Positions 43,683-53,835 of a stretch of DNA of 64,000 bases are shown piece by piece. This stretch comes from Cyclobacterium amurskyense (GTDB taxonomy: Bacteria; Bacteroidota; Bacteroidia; Cytophagales; Cyclobacteriaceae). How positions within the stretch are numbered: the stretch's first letter is position 1; each line of letters opens with the position of its first letter. The position numbers and the translations under genes were made by a program. The notes below the pieces were generated by a model. It was not told the DNA's origin. It saw nothing but the letters and a program-made list of their open reading frames with translations, and searched no databases. The stretch covers positions 1,364,001 to 1,428,000 of the forward strand of contig NZ_CP012040.1 in assembly GCF_001050135.1 (NCBI RefSeq), given 5' to 3'.

Positions 43683-45992
43683 CTACCTCCACCTCGTCTC
43701 TTTCAAGAAAATAGTTTCTTCAGCTTTGTGTTTGCCTATACTTCCTGAAGAATCTCTCAATTCAAAGGATAAATCATAAAAATAAGTAGGCTGCCCAGAA
43801 ATCCTTGCACTATAAACACCATCACCTTTCACAACATCTGCTCCAAGTCCATCATCCTTCAATTCAATGGAAAAAGAAGATGGTGTTTCGTCCCAATTCA
43901 CATGTTTCAAAGTTGATTTTTCCTCATTAGGGGATAAAGTTAGCATGACTTCACCAACTGAAGCGCCATCATAGACACGTGCTTCTATTCGATCATCATT
44001 CAGCACCTGCACCCACTGAACTTGCGGAGCTGTCTTGTCTTCTCCTTTCACTTGAACATTTACTATGCCTTTGTGGATAATATGCTGACCACTAATGGGG
44101 CCAGGTGTCCAGTACTCTACATAGAAAGGTATTTCTTCTCCTTCAGGAGTTTCAGAATCCAGAACCGGCATTGTGTATTTGACAGATCCACCGATATGGT
44201 CATAATTCTGCCAAGGATCAGCTATCCGAATGCTCACATTGCCCGGATTGATGTATTTGTTGGTAGTATAGGCATCCGTTCGCAAATACTTACCTCCTTC
44301 TTCTACCAATAGGACAATCGTTTCTCCTGGATTTGCAATTCCATCTCCATTTCCGACTCCCACTACCATGCTGACTGAATCAACAGCTTCTTTGACAATG
44401 GTGAATTCTTTGCCATCAGCAATTACAAAATTCGTTATTCTATCTACCTGGTCCTTAAATAAAATTTCAAACTCCTCTTGCCAGGAAGCCCCTGAATCAT
44501 CCGTGAAATCAACTTGAAACTTAGCTATATCATACCCTTTACGATTGTTTCTGACTTTGAAAATCCCATTTACCTGTTTCTCTTCCAAGGAGGCCAAACC
44601 ATTGATTTTACCTTGGGCAGACACAATATCCAAGCCTTCACTAATGGCACTTATTTCTGCGATGATATTCTCAGATGTCGAAAACCCTTTGTTCAAAACC
44701 TTCATTGAAAGTTCAACCACCTGACCACTCTCAGCCCAGTCCATGTTCTCAATTTTGAAACTTGTCATGGATAGGTTGGGGCTGTCTTGTGAATTTGCTA
44801 TTCCTATTTGATGGGCGCTTCCATTGAGTGTTAGCTTAAGCCTACCTGATGCATCGCTTTGAACGGAATACTGCCTACTTTCCTTCGTGCGAAGATCTAT
44901 GTCAGTCACTTTATATTCAGTATTCACTTTATAGATAGGAGCAGTTACCACCTGAACTTCTACATTTGGCATCAATTCACCATCTGGTAGAAAATTTCGT
45001 ACAGCAAGGTTAAAGCCTTCCTTATCCACATTCTCCAATATAGTATAGCCTGAACGGTTTCTCGATGTTTCTACTTTATAATCCCACACTTCAAAATATG
45101 GATAGATATCAATATAATCCCATTTCTCAGGGAGAGGCAAAGGAGTTTTAAAGGCTTGCATCATAAAGGCAAACATATCCCCCATTCCACAGGTAATATG
45201 AGAAGCTTCATATTGTTTGAACTGGTAGTGAGGGACTGCATTCATCAAATACCTGTTCATGTCCTCATGATAAAACCGCAAACGATCGCTGTTTCCATTG
45301 TGCATCCGCATACTAATGGCTTTAAAATTATCATACATGTCGGCATGAGCGTACCTCACAGGGAAATCCAGAGGACCAGCAGAAAACTCGCTGGACCCAC
45401 AAAAATTACCTGCGGCACTTACCCAATCCGGCAATTTAGCTGAAAGCCAAAAGGTCATAAACCCTCCCATAGAAAGACCTGAGATTCCTCTATGGGTACG
45501 GTCAGGAATTGTTCGGTAATGAGCGTCTATGTAGCCTACAAATTCCTTAAAATATTCAGGAAACTGACGGAATGTAGAAACCAGACTAACATTGTATGGA
45601 CTCAGGTTTATTGGCTCAACTTTGAATTGATTCAAGCCATCTACTTTCACGATGATGACATCATTTTCTGAAACAAACTTTTCAATATTGTCCCCGTCAT
45701 TGTCATCTCCGAAATCATAATCAGAGTAACCACTGCCCATAGACCCAAAATAACGTTGGGCCCATCCGTGAAAAAAGTAGATAACAGGATACCTTTTCTC
45801 CGAATCTTTTCGATAGCTCGGGGGTAAAAATACCCGAAAGTTTCTATTGTTTGAAAAAGCATTGCTATAATGGTAATCGTCTATCACCTCCACACCGGAA
45901 GCCAGTAGGTCTCCTCTGTTTTGAGCCCAAGAGCTTCTTGGTTGAAGCATAAACATTGCAATTACAATTATAAAAATCTTCGCTAGATTCAT
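43683..45992 (-). CDS. Large secreted esterase with C-terminal Ig-like domains
   Basis: A 769-residue protein. I start at 45992 (MNLAKIFIIVIAMFML, signal peptide to SSWA); a longer frame reaches 46019. The N-terminal 300 residues are an esterase-D-type alpha/beta hydrolase: FRVFLPPSYRKDSEKRYPVI, FFHGWAQ and the nucleophile elbow GLSMGGFM with Ser174. The histidine is likely in YEASHITCGM. The rest is beta-rich Ig/FN3-like modules (VVTAPIYKVNTEYKVTDID, VYDGASVGEVMLTLSPNE) without a T9SS tail. Feruloyl- or acetyl-esterase activity on plant or algal glycans is likely. It is 9 bp downstream of the ceramidase-like gene when the longer start is taken. Confidence 0.85.
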   Translation of the reverse strand: MNLAKIFIIVIAMFMLQPRSSWAQNRGDLLASGVEVIDDYHYSNAFSNNRNFRVFLPPSYRKDSEKRYPVIYFFHGWAQRYFGSMGSGYSDYDFGDDNDGDNIEKFVSENDVIIVKVDGLNQFKVEPINLSPYNVSLVSTFRQFPEYFKEFVGYIDAHYRTIPDRTHRGISGLSMGGFMTFWLSAKLPDWVSAAGNFCGSSEFSAGPLDFPVRYAHADMYDNFKAISMRMHNGNSDRLRFYHEDMNRYLMNAVPHYQFKQYEASHITCGMGDMFAFMMQAFKTPLPLPEKWDYIDIYPYFEVWDYKVETSRNRSGYTILENVDKEGFNLAVRNFLPDGELMPNVEVQVVTAPIYKVNTEYKVTDIDLRTKESRQYSVQSDASGRLKLTLNGSAHQIGIANSQDSPNLSMTSFKIENMDWAESGQVVELSMKVLNKGFSTSENIIAEISAISEGLDIVSAQGKINGLASLEEKQVNGIFKVRNNRKGYDIAKFQVDFTDDSGASWQEEFEILFKDQVDRITNFVIADGKEFTIVKEAVDSVSMVVGVGNGDGIANPGETIVLLVEEGGKYLRTDAYTTNKYINPGNVSIRIADPWQNYDHIGGSVKYTMPVLDSETPEGEEIPFYVEYWTPGPISGQHIIHKGIVNVQVKGEDKTAPQVQWVQVLNDDRIEARVYDGASVGEVMLTLSPNEEKSTLKHVNWDETPSSFSIELKDDGLGADVVKGDGVYSARISGQPTYFYDLSFELRDSSGSIGKHKAEETIFLKETRWR

Positions 45993-46028
45993 AGTTTGAT
46001 AGTTTGGATTCAGCAGCAAAAACAGGGC

Positions 46029-47477
46029 TTATTTCAATTGTTGAAAATGCTTTATAAGTTGTTCTGTAATCAAAACTGAAGCATCCTTTTGTACCTTATT
46101 CGTTGTCAACCAGGTTTCATAGCCTCCAAGCTTGTGCTGCTCAGGTGTAGGCAAATAACCATAAGACCCATTGGCTAGCTCAATCGTAAATGTATTTTTA
46201 AAAGGGCTTTTGGCTTTAATATCCAATCCAATCTGAGTAAATACTTCAAATGGCAAGGAAGCAATTCCTATATCATTGATAGCGAATGACTGGAGAACAA
46301 TATTGACAGAATCAGGATACGCTGACTCCATATTAAAAACACGACGGGAGTAAGTTTTTTCGAGACTGTGGAACAGTGGTTTTGATCCTTCATAGTCTCG
46401 AACAGTGGCAACATTTGTAAGTATTTCAGGGGTTGCTCTTCTCACATTAAGCGTCATCTCTGAAAGTGCTGAACCAAGTTTCACCTCCGATTGGAAATCC
46501 AATTGCTTATATTCTTGGTATACTTTTTCTGCAATATCATTGGCTACATAATGCATTTTGGCATATGGAGGTAAGGATTCCTTAGGTCTCGGTTTAGAAT
46601 AATCATTATTGTTAACATCACCTGAAGTTCCATTCGTCATAATTCCAATAAAAGCAGGTAGATCTGAGCCTGTTTCCAATAATTCACCCATACGATTTCC
46701 GAAAGCTGCAAAGTAATCCGCCGAGATATGTCCCCTAGGCACTCCACCAACATAATGTAGGGAATAATTAGCCAATAAAGCTATGGGGGTTCCGTCTTTG
46801 GATTCTACTGCAATAAAGGACACTTCAGGATCTACAGGACCTGCCGGACGAAGCAAGGCATTGCTATGTCCGGGATTCATTTTAGCTATCTCCAACTGTC
46901 CCAATGGACTCATAACAGAATCTTTCATTATCCACCTTCTGTTAAATACATGCTCCAGAACATCTACGCTCCCGAAAGCAATTTTAGCTAACGTTTTGTT
47001 TTCTCTTGCAATCTTTACTCCATCTACCATTCTTTTGACAACAAAGGTCTGGTATTCATCAAGAGCAACTCCTACTTCGGGAGATATGCTTTTTAATCCT
47101 TCTCCATTAAGGCTTATCCCTGAATGGGTATGGGTTGAGGCCATCATTACATCTTTTGTCGGAATATTTAAATCTCGATCTAGCATTGCTTTGGCAGCAT
47201 CAAAAACCTCCCGATTAATATGAACATTATCCACAATCACAAACACCAATTCCTTCGCACCATCATCCAAGACAAGGGTCCTTACACTTAGTGGGTCATG
47301 AATATAGGTTGCAGGGGGAGAGTTGTAATTGCCAACAATTGGATGTCCCAGATGAGGGGTAATATCAGTAATTGAAGCTCCGGCTTGAAACACCTTATCC
47401 TGAGCTATCAAATCCTTTGAAAAAAGGACTGTGCTAATGGTCAAAATCAACCCTAATAATCTTTGAATCCTTATCAT
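46029..47477 (-). CDS. Neutral/alkaline ceramidase-like hydrolase
   Basis: A 482-residue secreted protein (signal peptide to AQD). The start of the mature part, FQAGASITDITPHLGHPIVG, and VFVIVDNVHINREVFDAAKA followed by VMMASTHTHSG are the N-terminal domain of the neutral/alkaline ceramidase family, whose zinc is held by the histidines in THTHSG and LANYSLHYVGG. It is about 200 residues shorter than true ceramidases, which have a C-terminal Ig domain. Bacteroidota carry many such short forms in polysaccharide loci, where the substrate is unknown. It is tightly packed between the CE12 esterase (8 bp) and the large esterase. Confidence 0.85.
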   Translation of the reverse strand: MIRIQRLLGLILTISTVLFSKDLIAQDKVFQAGASITDITPHLGHPIVGNYNSPPATYIHDPLSVRTLVLDDGAKELVFVIVDNVHINREVFDAAKAMLDRDLNIPTKDVMMASTHTHSGISLNGEGLKSISPEVGVALDEYQTFVVKRMVDGVKIARENKTLAKIAFGSVDVLEHVFNRRWIMKDSVMSPLGQLEIAKMNPGHSNALLRPAGPVDPEVSFIAVESKDGTPIALLANYSLHYVGGVPRGHISADYFAAFGNRMGELLETGSDLPAFIGIMTNGTSGDVNNNDYSKPRPKESLPPYAKMHYVANDIAEKVYQEYKQLDFQSEVKLGSALSEMTLNVRRATPEILTNVATVRDYEGSKPLFHSLEKTYSRRVFNMESAYPDSVNIVLQSFAINDIGIASLPFEVFTQIGLDIKAKSPFKNTFTIELANGSYGYLPTPEQHKLGGYETWLTTNKVQKDASVLITEQLIKHFQQLK

Positions 47478-47485
47478 AATAATTT

Positions 47486-48346
47486 CTATTTAATTTTTAA
47501 ATTGCAGTCAGGCTTATTCTCTAAATGGTATTTTTTTAATGGAGAATCAGAATTCTCTACACCTTCCACAAACATTGCCGCGACAGCGCAGGCACCTTTC
47601 TTGCTCAAGTGGGTATTGTCTTTCAACCCCTCTGTCAGGTTTTCAAAAACACCTGGTTCAATATGTAAAAACAAGGCTTTAGAATCTTCATCTCCTAATT
47701 CACTTAAATAATCTATGGTCATTTTATTCAAGTCTATTAATGGAACGCCTGATTCTTTGGCCGCTTCAATTGAAGCAGTTGCATAATCCCCATGTGTATC
47801 CATTGTTTTTCCTTCAGCATCAAATCTTCTTCGGGCAATAGGAGTGGCTATTATGGGCCTGGCGCCAAGGGCTTCAGCTTCTTTAACAAACCTGAGTAAG
47901 TTTTCTTTATACTCCCCATAAGCTTCCGTATAGCGCTTTGGATCATCAGCGTTTTGGTCATTGTGACCAAACTGAATTATCAAAAAATCACCTTCCTGAA
48001 TATCATTTATAACCTTATCCCAATGCCCTTGGACAATGAAATTTTTGGAGCTCCTACCGCTTACAGCTCTATTCACAACTTCTGCTTTGTCATCCAAAAA
48101 TGCAGATAGTGCCATGGCCCAACCTCGTCTAGGAAAATTCGAACCACCATAATGCTCATCCATTTCTTCCAAGTTATAATTGCTCATGGTGGAATCACCA
48201 ATGCTGAAAACACGAACATTTTCTTTATCACAACTGCAAAAAAGCAATAATATCAAGCTATAAAAGGAGAAATAAAAAGCGCGGGGTTTCAAATGAGTTA
48301 TCCGGGCCAATAGACCCGGATGCTCATTATTTTTCATTTGTTTCAT
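47486..48346 (-). CDS. Rhamnogalacturonan-acetylesterase-like (CE12) lipoprotein
   Basis: A 286-residue SGNH hydrolase with an N-terminal hydrophobic segment and lipobox-like LLFCSC near residue 39. Block I FSIGDSTMSN has Ser52, block II is in AVSGRSSKNF, block III is IQFGHNDQN, and block V is KDNTHLSKKGA with the Asp/His dyad. The order and spacing match carbohydrate esterase family 12, which removes acetyl groups from rhamnogalacturonan and related pectins. It follows SusD by 54 bp, marking the locus as aimed at an acetylated polysaccharide. Confidence 0.88.
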   Translation of the reverse strand: MKQMKNNEHPGLLARITHLKPRAFYFSFYSLILLLFCSCDKENVRVFSIGDSTMSNYNLEEMDEHYGGSNFPRRGWAMALSAFLDDKAEVVNRAVSGRSSKNFIVQGHWDKVINDIQEGDFLIIQFGHNDQNADDPKRYTEAYGEYKENLLRFVKEAEALGARPIIATPIARRRFDAEGKTMDTHGDYATASIEAAKESGVPLIDLNKMTIDYLSELGDEDSKALFLHIEPGVFENLTEGLKDNTHLSKKGACAVAAMFVEGVENSDSPLKKYHLENKPDCNLKIK

Positions 48347-48400
48347 AAGTTTTCACCAGTACAAATTACAAAATTGTTTTTTTGGGTTGTGAAAAACTTA

Positions 48401-50113
48401 TCACCACCCAGGGTTCTGATCCAAATTTGGATTTAATGTCAATTCTGTCTGCGGCACGCTTTCTAAATAATTTCTTCCAGGATTAAAATTATACCCATTA
48501 GGAAGTTCTGTTTGTAAAGGATCCACTAACCCATCTTCATCCAATGTAGGGTTTTCATCTGGAAACTCTTCACTATTGAATGGATATCCTTTAGGTCGCT
48601 CATTTAAAAACAATTCATGTGCAGCCCATCTTTTCCAGTCCTGCTCTCTTAACACTTCAAATGCCAATTCAACCCTTCTTTCTCTTCTAATCTCATACAA
48701 AGCGTCTGAAATGGAATACCCATAATCCACTTTATTGGGATCAGCATCTTGAGACATCACCTCAAAGTCCGGCATGCCTACCCTAGCACGAAGTTGATTC
48801 AGGGCCTCATAGGCAACTGTTCCGTTCAGCTCTTCCAAAGCTTCTGAATAATTTAGCAATACTTCTGCGTATCTGAGAACAATCCGGCCAGCATCATTTG
48901 CATTGGCATAACCCAATTCCTGATAGGGATTGGTGTATTTTTTGATCTGAAAACCTGTAGGATTATTTTCACGGCTACCTGCAAATAATGGTGGAGAATT
49001 AAACACCACATTGGAAGGGTAATGCTGAACATCTCCAGGGATCCAAATACTTTGCCTTAATCTTAGGTCAACATCAGATGCCAGCATTTTTAAGAAATCG
49101 TTCCCTTTTTCTTGTTGGGAAATGGATAAATAATCCATTGGTTTACCATCTTGTCCCAGGTGAGAAGTTACATAAGACCATGTTGCACCTAACTCTGAAG
49201 GTGTGGTTGTACCATAATAATTTTGATTATGGCCAATAAATTCACCTACATTATAAGCCCTGTACAACAGCACCTCACTGATGCCTCCCATATCGCCTGT
49301 TCCAAATAAATCATAATAATCCTGATCAGGATTTCCTGTAGAATAGATGCCTACGTTATAGTCTCCATTCATCAATTCGTTTCCAGCATCCACACAGGCT
49401 TGGAAATATTTACTCGGATCAGCACCTTGTGTTCCAAAATCATCTCCACTGTGGTACTTCTGCCAGGTTCCTTCATAAAGCGCAACCCTGCTTTTGAAAG
49501 CCAGCGCAGCCTCTTTGTTGATTGAATTGTTTCCCCATGGAGCATCGTCTTTTTTATCAAGGTTAATGATTGCTTTGTCTAATAAAGACAAGATAGAATC
49601 CACCACTACGATTCTGGAATCCCTTGGCTTCATCAATTCCGCCTCATCGTCTGGAGTCAAAGCATGAGAATACCAAGGCACATCCCCATAGTTTTGTACC
49701 AAATCAAAATATATCCATGCTTTAAAGAACTGTGCTTCCCCCAGGTATTGCTTCCATGTGCTATATGGATCCTCACTCTTGCTGTAATTGTCCAAAAAGA
49801 TATTTATACTTCTTACAGGTGCAAAATCACTCTGCCATGTCCCCGTCGACAAGGTCGTCTCTCCGTTTAGAACAGCATTAGCAGTTCTATAGGTAATATT
49901 ATTAGCAGCTCCTTCGCGACCCACCGTAGACATACTGTTCTCATGGTAAGGTAGGCTTTCATAAAATCTCGCTGTATAGTTTTTAAGATCCACTGCGGAT
50001 TTCCAATATTCATCAATTCCAATCTGATCCAAAGGTGGCTTGTCCAAAAAATCTGTACAAGACCAACCTGAAAAAAATGTCAAAATAAAGACTATTTTTA
50101 GTGTATTTTTCAT
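48401..50113 (-). CDS. susD: SusD/RagB-family glycan-binding lipoprotein
   Basis: A 570-residue outer-membrane lipoprotein (lipobox GWSC, then the family hallmark TDFLDKPPLDQIGID). TPR-like helices carry the usual features (TWKQYLGEAQFFKAWIYFDL, VRNYG-equivalent VQNYGDVPWY, NKEAALAFKSRVALYEGTW, RYAEVLLNYSEALEELNG, YEIRRERRVELAFE). It caps the SusC barrel and delivers oligosaccharides to it. It is encoded 26 bp downstream of susC. The tail YNFNPGRNYLESVPQTELTL and NPNLDQNPGW is typical of the family. Confidence 0.95.
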   Translation of the reverse strand: MKNTLKIVFILTFFSGWSCTDFLDKPPLDQIGIDEYWKSAVDLKNYTARFYESLPYHENSMSTVGREGAANNITYRTANAVLNGETTLSTGTWQSDFAPVRSINIFLDNYSKSEDPYSTWKQYLGEAQFFKAWIYFDLVQNYGDVPWYSHALTPDDEAELMKPRDSRIVVVDSILSLLDKAIINLDKKDDAPWGNNSINKEAALAFKSRVALYEGTWQKYHSGDDFGTQGADPSKYFQACVDAGNELMNGDYNVGIYSTGNPDQDYYDLFGTGDMGGISEVLLYRAYNVGEFIGHNQNYYGTTTPSELGATWSYVTSHLGQDGKPMDYLSISQQEKGNDFLKMLASDVDLRLRQSIWIPGDVQHYPSNVVFNSPPLFAGSRENNPTGFQIKKYTNPYQELGYANANDAGRIVLRYAEVLLNYSEALEELNGTVAYEALNQLRARVGMPDFEVMSQDADPNKVDYGYSISDALYEIRRERRVELAFEVLREQDWKRWAAHELFLNERPKGYPFNSEEFPDENPTLDEDGLVDPLQTELPNGYNFNPGRNYLESVPQTELTLNPNLDQNPGW

Positions 50114-50139
50114 TGTAATAAAGTTTTGTAGAGATGAGA

Positions 50140-53100
50140 TTAAAAGGTGACGTTCAAGCCCATTGAATAAATGCGATCCGCTCTGTAGTCCTTACCGGTA
50201 CTATTGGAATAGCCTCCGGAAGGCAAAGTTGGATCCATTCCTACAGGCAAATGATCAAAAGTCAAAAGGTTTGAACCTGACAAGTAAACCCTTACTTTAC
50301 TCAACCCAAACCTACCAATCACACTTTCACTTAGACTATAGCCCAACTGAACGTCTTGTAGACGTATGTAGGCAAAATTGCCTAGATAACGGGAATTGTA
50401 AGTCTGGTTTTTCACATTTGATAAATTGTCCTCATAAGGACGTGGGTAGAATGCATCTGTATTTATATTCGCATCTCCTTCATACAAACCTACATACTTG
50501 GTACCTGGGGTATCTCTAAAGTAATCCAAGTGATCCCATTTTGGTTGCGACCAATTGGCTCGCCTGAAACCATAATAAGCGTAGTCATTATAGTTCATTC
50601 CCTTATCTCTCTTGGCTGTACCTTTCCATAACATGGAGAAATCAAAGCCTTTATAATTGGCTCCCAGGTTAATACCAAATTGATAATGAGCACTGGAGTT
50701 TCCTAAAAGCATTAAATCCCCATGATCATCTATGGTATTCTGACCATTGTTTATTACACCATCACCATTGAGGTCATCGTACTTCACATCACCTGTATTC
50801 CAGATATTGTAAATAAAGGACTGATCAGCATGATTATCTATTTCTTGTTGGGACTGAAACAAGCCATTGGAAGACCAGCCCCAAATATCACCAACTTCCT
50901 GACCTACAAGCCAAGATCCAAGGTAACCGGTAGGATTATTATAACTTGTAACCACTGCTTTGGCATCATAAAGGTTAAAGCCTACAAAATAACTTAAGTC
51001 AGAGTTTACAAATTCTTTCCATCTCACAGACAATTCCCAACCTCTTGTTCTCAAGGCTGAATTATTGGATCGGGGAACAGACGCTCCCAACACACCTGGC
51101 AAGGTCTCTGATGGGCCAATCATATCCGTAGTATTTCGCTCAAACCAGTCAAAATTAACGCCTAGCTTATTCCTGAAAAGCTCCAAGTCTACGCCTATAT
51201 TTGTAGTGGCAGCTTTTTCCCAAGTCAAAGAAGGGCTAACAAGTGAAGGTGTGAGGGTGTAACCAACCTGTCCTGTTTGATTGTAACCAGGTAACCAATT
51301 GAGTAGGTTTTTGGACAATTGAATCAAAGCCAGATCCTGATAAGCCGATACATTTTGATTACCAAGCTGACCCCAAGACCCTCTTAATTTCAAAGTACTG
51401 ATAAAACCTGAGGACTCTAACCAGAAATCTTCGTTACTAACTACCCAGCCTGCAGAAAAGGAAGGGAAGAAACCCCATCTTTTGCCTTCCAAGAAGCGGG
51501 AAGTACCGTCATATCTTACATTGGATTCCAAGAGGTATTTCTCTTTAAAATTATAGGTTAACCGACCAAAATAACCTTCCGTAGCCCATTGACTTAGTGC
51601 TTCAGTAATGGAAGGGTCGCCTGTTGCAGTATTCAGGGAGATTATATCAGGAACGATCAAGTTTCTCGCCTGTCCGTTCAAAGAGCGGTATTTTCCTGTT
51701 TCGTATTGCGCTCCAACCATGGCCATGAAATTATGCGATTCATTAAAGCTCCAATCGTAAGAAGTGTAGAGGTTTGAACTCCAGTAATAATTGCTGGAAT
51801 GGTACTCATTCACCTGACTTGCTACCCAGGAACTTGTTTGTTCGCCTGTAAGCCAATTCTGTTCGCCAAATTCTCTCCCGTCATGAAGACCATAGAAATC
51901 CGTAGATTGGTAGGCAAAATCCGCATTGATTTTCCACCCTTTTAAAGGTCTCAATTCCGTCCCAATGATTTGCCAGTTCTCGGTAGTTTCATCATTACTT
52001 GCCCCCGCTTCAAAAAAGCTTTTCACACTGCTCTGTACTTGATTTCCGAAACTATCGAACACTGCTTGTTTTGGAGCTGTATTGTAAATAATGTGTAAAA
52101 GGGCATTGTACGAATCAGAAGATTCAGGTCTTGCACCAGAAGGAAAATGACGGTTATTTTTCATTAACCTTGTTTCAAATCTCAAGTCCCACCAATCAGT
52201 AAGTGAGGTATTTATCTTGGCAGTTAAATTATAACGCTTGTTATAATCATCAGCCCATGTAAAGGAACTTGCTTGGTTTGTAAACCCTGCTGATAAATAA
52301 TAAGAGGTCTTATCCGATCCGCCTTGTACGGAAAAATTATGAGATTGTCCCATATTAGGACCAGTAGCTAAGTCCCAAAAATCATTGTTCGCATGGCCAT
52401 CTCCATTTCCACCGTGCCATCCACCACCAGCTGCAGGAAAAGCAGACCAGTTGGTTACATTTTCTGCAGGAAAACCATCAGGGAACTGGGAACGGATATA
52501 ATCGTAATCCCCGTCCTGATAAGCAATAATCCTGTCAATGGTAGATTCATTAAACTTTAATGAAGAGCCTTTATTTAATGCAGCTTCATTAAGCACACGA
52601 GCATAGGTGTAAGAGTCCAATGTTCCTGGTAATTTAGCAGGAGTAACTAAACTCATGCTACCAGAATAGTTAACTGTTAATTTTGAATCTTTCTTTCCGG
52701 ACTTAGTCGTAATCATCACCACCCCGTATGGAGCCCTTGCTCCATAAATAGCAGATGCTGCTGCATCTTTTAAAACGGATATAGAGGCTATATCCTCTGG
52801 ATTCAAGGAATTCATATCACCAGGAAAGCCATCTATCAGGATATAGGGTGCTCCGCCATTCAGCGATCCAATTCCACGAATATCTATTGAGGCCTTTGCA
52901 CCTGGCTGGTATCCATTGGCATCAAAACCAAAATTCAACCCAGGTGTTGTTCCTACTAATAATTGAGAAACGTTTGCCGCATGTCGGTCTTCTAACATGT
53001 CACTGGAAATCACATCCACCGATCCAGTTAAATTAACCTTCTTCTGCGTTCCGTATCCAACAACAACCATTTCATCTAAGGAAGCCATTCCTTCAGTTAA

Positions 53101-53706
53101 GATTACATCTATAACGCTTCTAGAACCTACTGAAATCTCCTGGGTATCAAAGCCTATAAAGGAAAAAACTAGAATGGCACCTTCAGGAGCCACAATGGAA
53201 TAATCACCATTCATATCTGTGGCAGTACCTTTTGTTGTCCCCTGCACATAAACTGTTGCTCCGGGAATAGGATCTCCATTGGCATCCGTAACCTTTCCTT
53301 TAACAGTTACCTCCACAGCAATTTCTTTAACTTTAGCATTCTTTTTAGCAACTTTCACACTGATCCGATTGTCCACCTGCTTAAAGGAGAGCGTATGGCT
53401 GGCGGCAAGGGACAAAAGCACCTCTTCCAGACTTTGATGTTCTACATGAAGATTGACCGGTAGTGAATTATCAACCAAGTCATGGTCGTAAATAAAGAAA
53501 AAGTCTGTCTGGCTCTTTATCTTATTGAAAGACTCGGCCAGCGATGCCTCTTTTAGATCCAGACTCAAATACACCTCACTGATATCCAGTGAACTTTGCC
53601 CCTTAGTAGGGGATGCATACATAAGGTTTAAACATAACAGCTGTAAAAAAAAGCCGTATAGGTAATATTTCCCCACCATACTAAGTATATGTAGTGATCT
53701 TTTCAT
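50140..53706 (-). CDS. susC: SusC-type TonB-dependent outer-membrane transporter with STN domain
   Basis: A 1188-residue outer-membrane transporter importing oligosaccharides with TonB energy. Signal peptide 1-31, STN domain at about 45-120, carboxypeptidase-regulatory-like (CarboxypepD_reg) domain at 134-205 (GKVTDANGDPIPGATVYVQG), TonB box DEMVVVGYGTQ at 211-221, plug at about 222-340 (with the Ton hallmark GGAPYILIDGFPGDMNSLNP and AIYGARAPYGVVMITTKSGK), and a beta-barrel to the end (SYSLGLNVTF-type terminus, IYSMGLNVTF). The STN domain lets the transporter signal through the FecR protein. Its neighbours are FecR upstream and susD downstream. Confidence 0.96.
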   Translation of the reverse strand: MKRSLHILSMVGKYYLYGFFLQLLCLNLMYASPTKGQSSLDISEVYLSLDLKEASLAESFNKIKSQTDFFFIYDHDLVDNSLPVNLHVEHQSLEEVLLSLAASHTLSFKQVDNRISVKVAKKNAKVKEIAVEVTVKGKVTDANGDPIPGATVYVQGTTKGTATDMNGDYSIVAPEGAILVFSFIGFDTQEISVGSRSVIDVILTEGMASLDEMVVVGYGTQKKVNLTGSVDVISSDMLEDRHAANVSQLLVGTTPGLNFGFDANGYQPGAKASIDIRGIGSLNGGAPYILIDGFPGDMNSLNPEDIASISVLKDAAASAIYGARAPYGVVMITTKSGKKDSKLTVNYSGSMSLVTPAKLPGTLDSYTYARVLNEAALNKGSSLKFNESTIDRIIAYQDGDYDYIRSQFPDGFPAENVTNWSAFPAAGGGWHGGNGDGHANNDFWDLATGPNMGQSHNFSVQGGSDKTSYYLSAGFTNQASSFTWADDYNKRYNLTAKINTSLTDWWDLRFETRLMKNNRHFPSGARPESSDSYNALLHIIYNTAPKQAVFDSFGNQVQSSVKSFFEAGASNDETTENWQIIGTELRPLKGWKINADFAYQSTDFYGLHDGREFGEQNWLTGEQTSSWVASQVNEYHSSNYYWSSNLYTSYDWSFNESHNFMAMVGAQYETGKYRSLNGQARNLIVPDIISLNTATGDPSITEALSQWATEGYFGRLTYNFKEKYLLESNVRYDGTSRFLEGKRWGFFPSFSAGWVVSNEDFWLESSGFISTLKLRGSWGQLGNQNVSAYQDLALIQLSKNLLNWLPGYNQTGQVGYTLTPSLVSPSLTWEKAATTNIGVDLELFRNKLGVNFDWFERNTTDMIGPSETLPGVLGASVPRSNNSALRTRGWELSVRWKEFVNSDLSYFVGFNLYDAKAVVTSYNNPTGYLGSWLVGQEVGDIWGWSSNGLFQSQQEIDNHADQSFIYNIWNTGDVKYDDLNGDGVINNGQNTIDDHGDLMLLGNSSAHYQFGINLGANYKGFDFSMLWKGTAKRDKGMNYNDYAYYGFRRANWSQPKWDHLDYFRDTPGTKYVGLYEGDANINTDAFYPRPYEDNLSNVKNQTYNSRYLGNFAYIRLQDVQLGYSLSESVIGRFGLSKVRVYLSGSNLLTFDHLPVGMDPTLPSGGYSNSTGKDYRADRIYSMGLNVTF

Positions 53707-53787
53707 AAATTTGAAAGTTTTGTTGTTAGTGATGACATAAAACTACAGTAGAGAGGAAGCCTGAGAACTTTCCTTCTACCTGGAACT

Positions 53788-53819
53788 GGCCAATGAACTG
53801 CTATTCATTGGCCTTTTTT
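53788..53819 (+). terminator. Hairpin with plus-strand T-run between FecR and SusC genes
   Basis: GGCCAATGAA (53788-53797) and TTCATTGGCC (53804-53813) are a perfect 10-bp stem, followed on the plus strand by TTTTTT. The genes here are transcribed on the minus strand, so the T-run faces the opposite direction; it would terminate antisense transcription from the susC side or act as a leader hairpin for susC. Confidence 0.7.
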
Positions 53820-53835
53820 ATTTTCTTTTCATAGG

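Noticed and set aside
43536..43748. 70-codon plus-strand frame opposite the terminator and the end of the esterase gene
   Set aside because: Overlaps the esterase 3' end and the terminator on the other strand.
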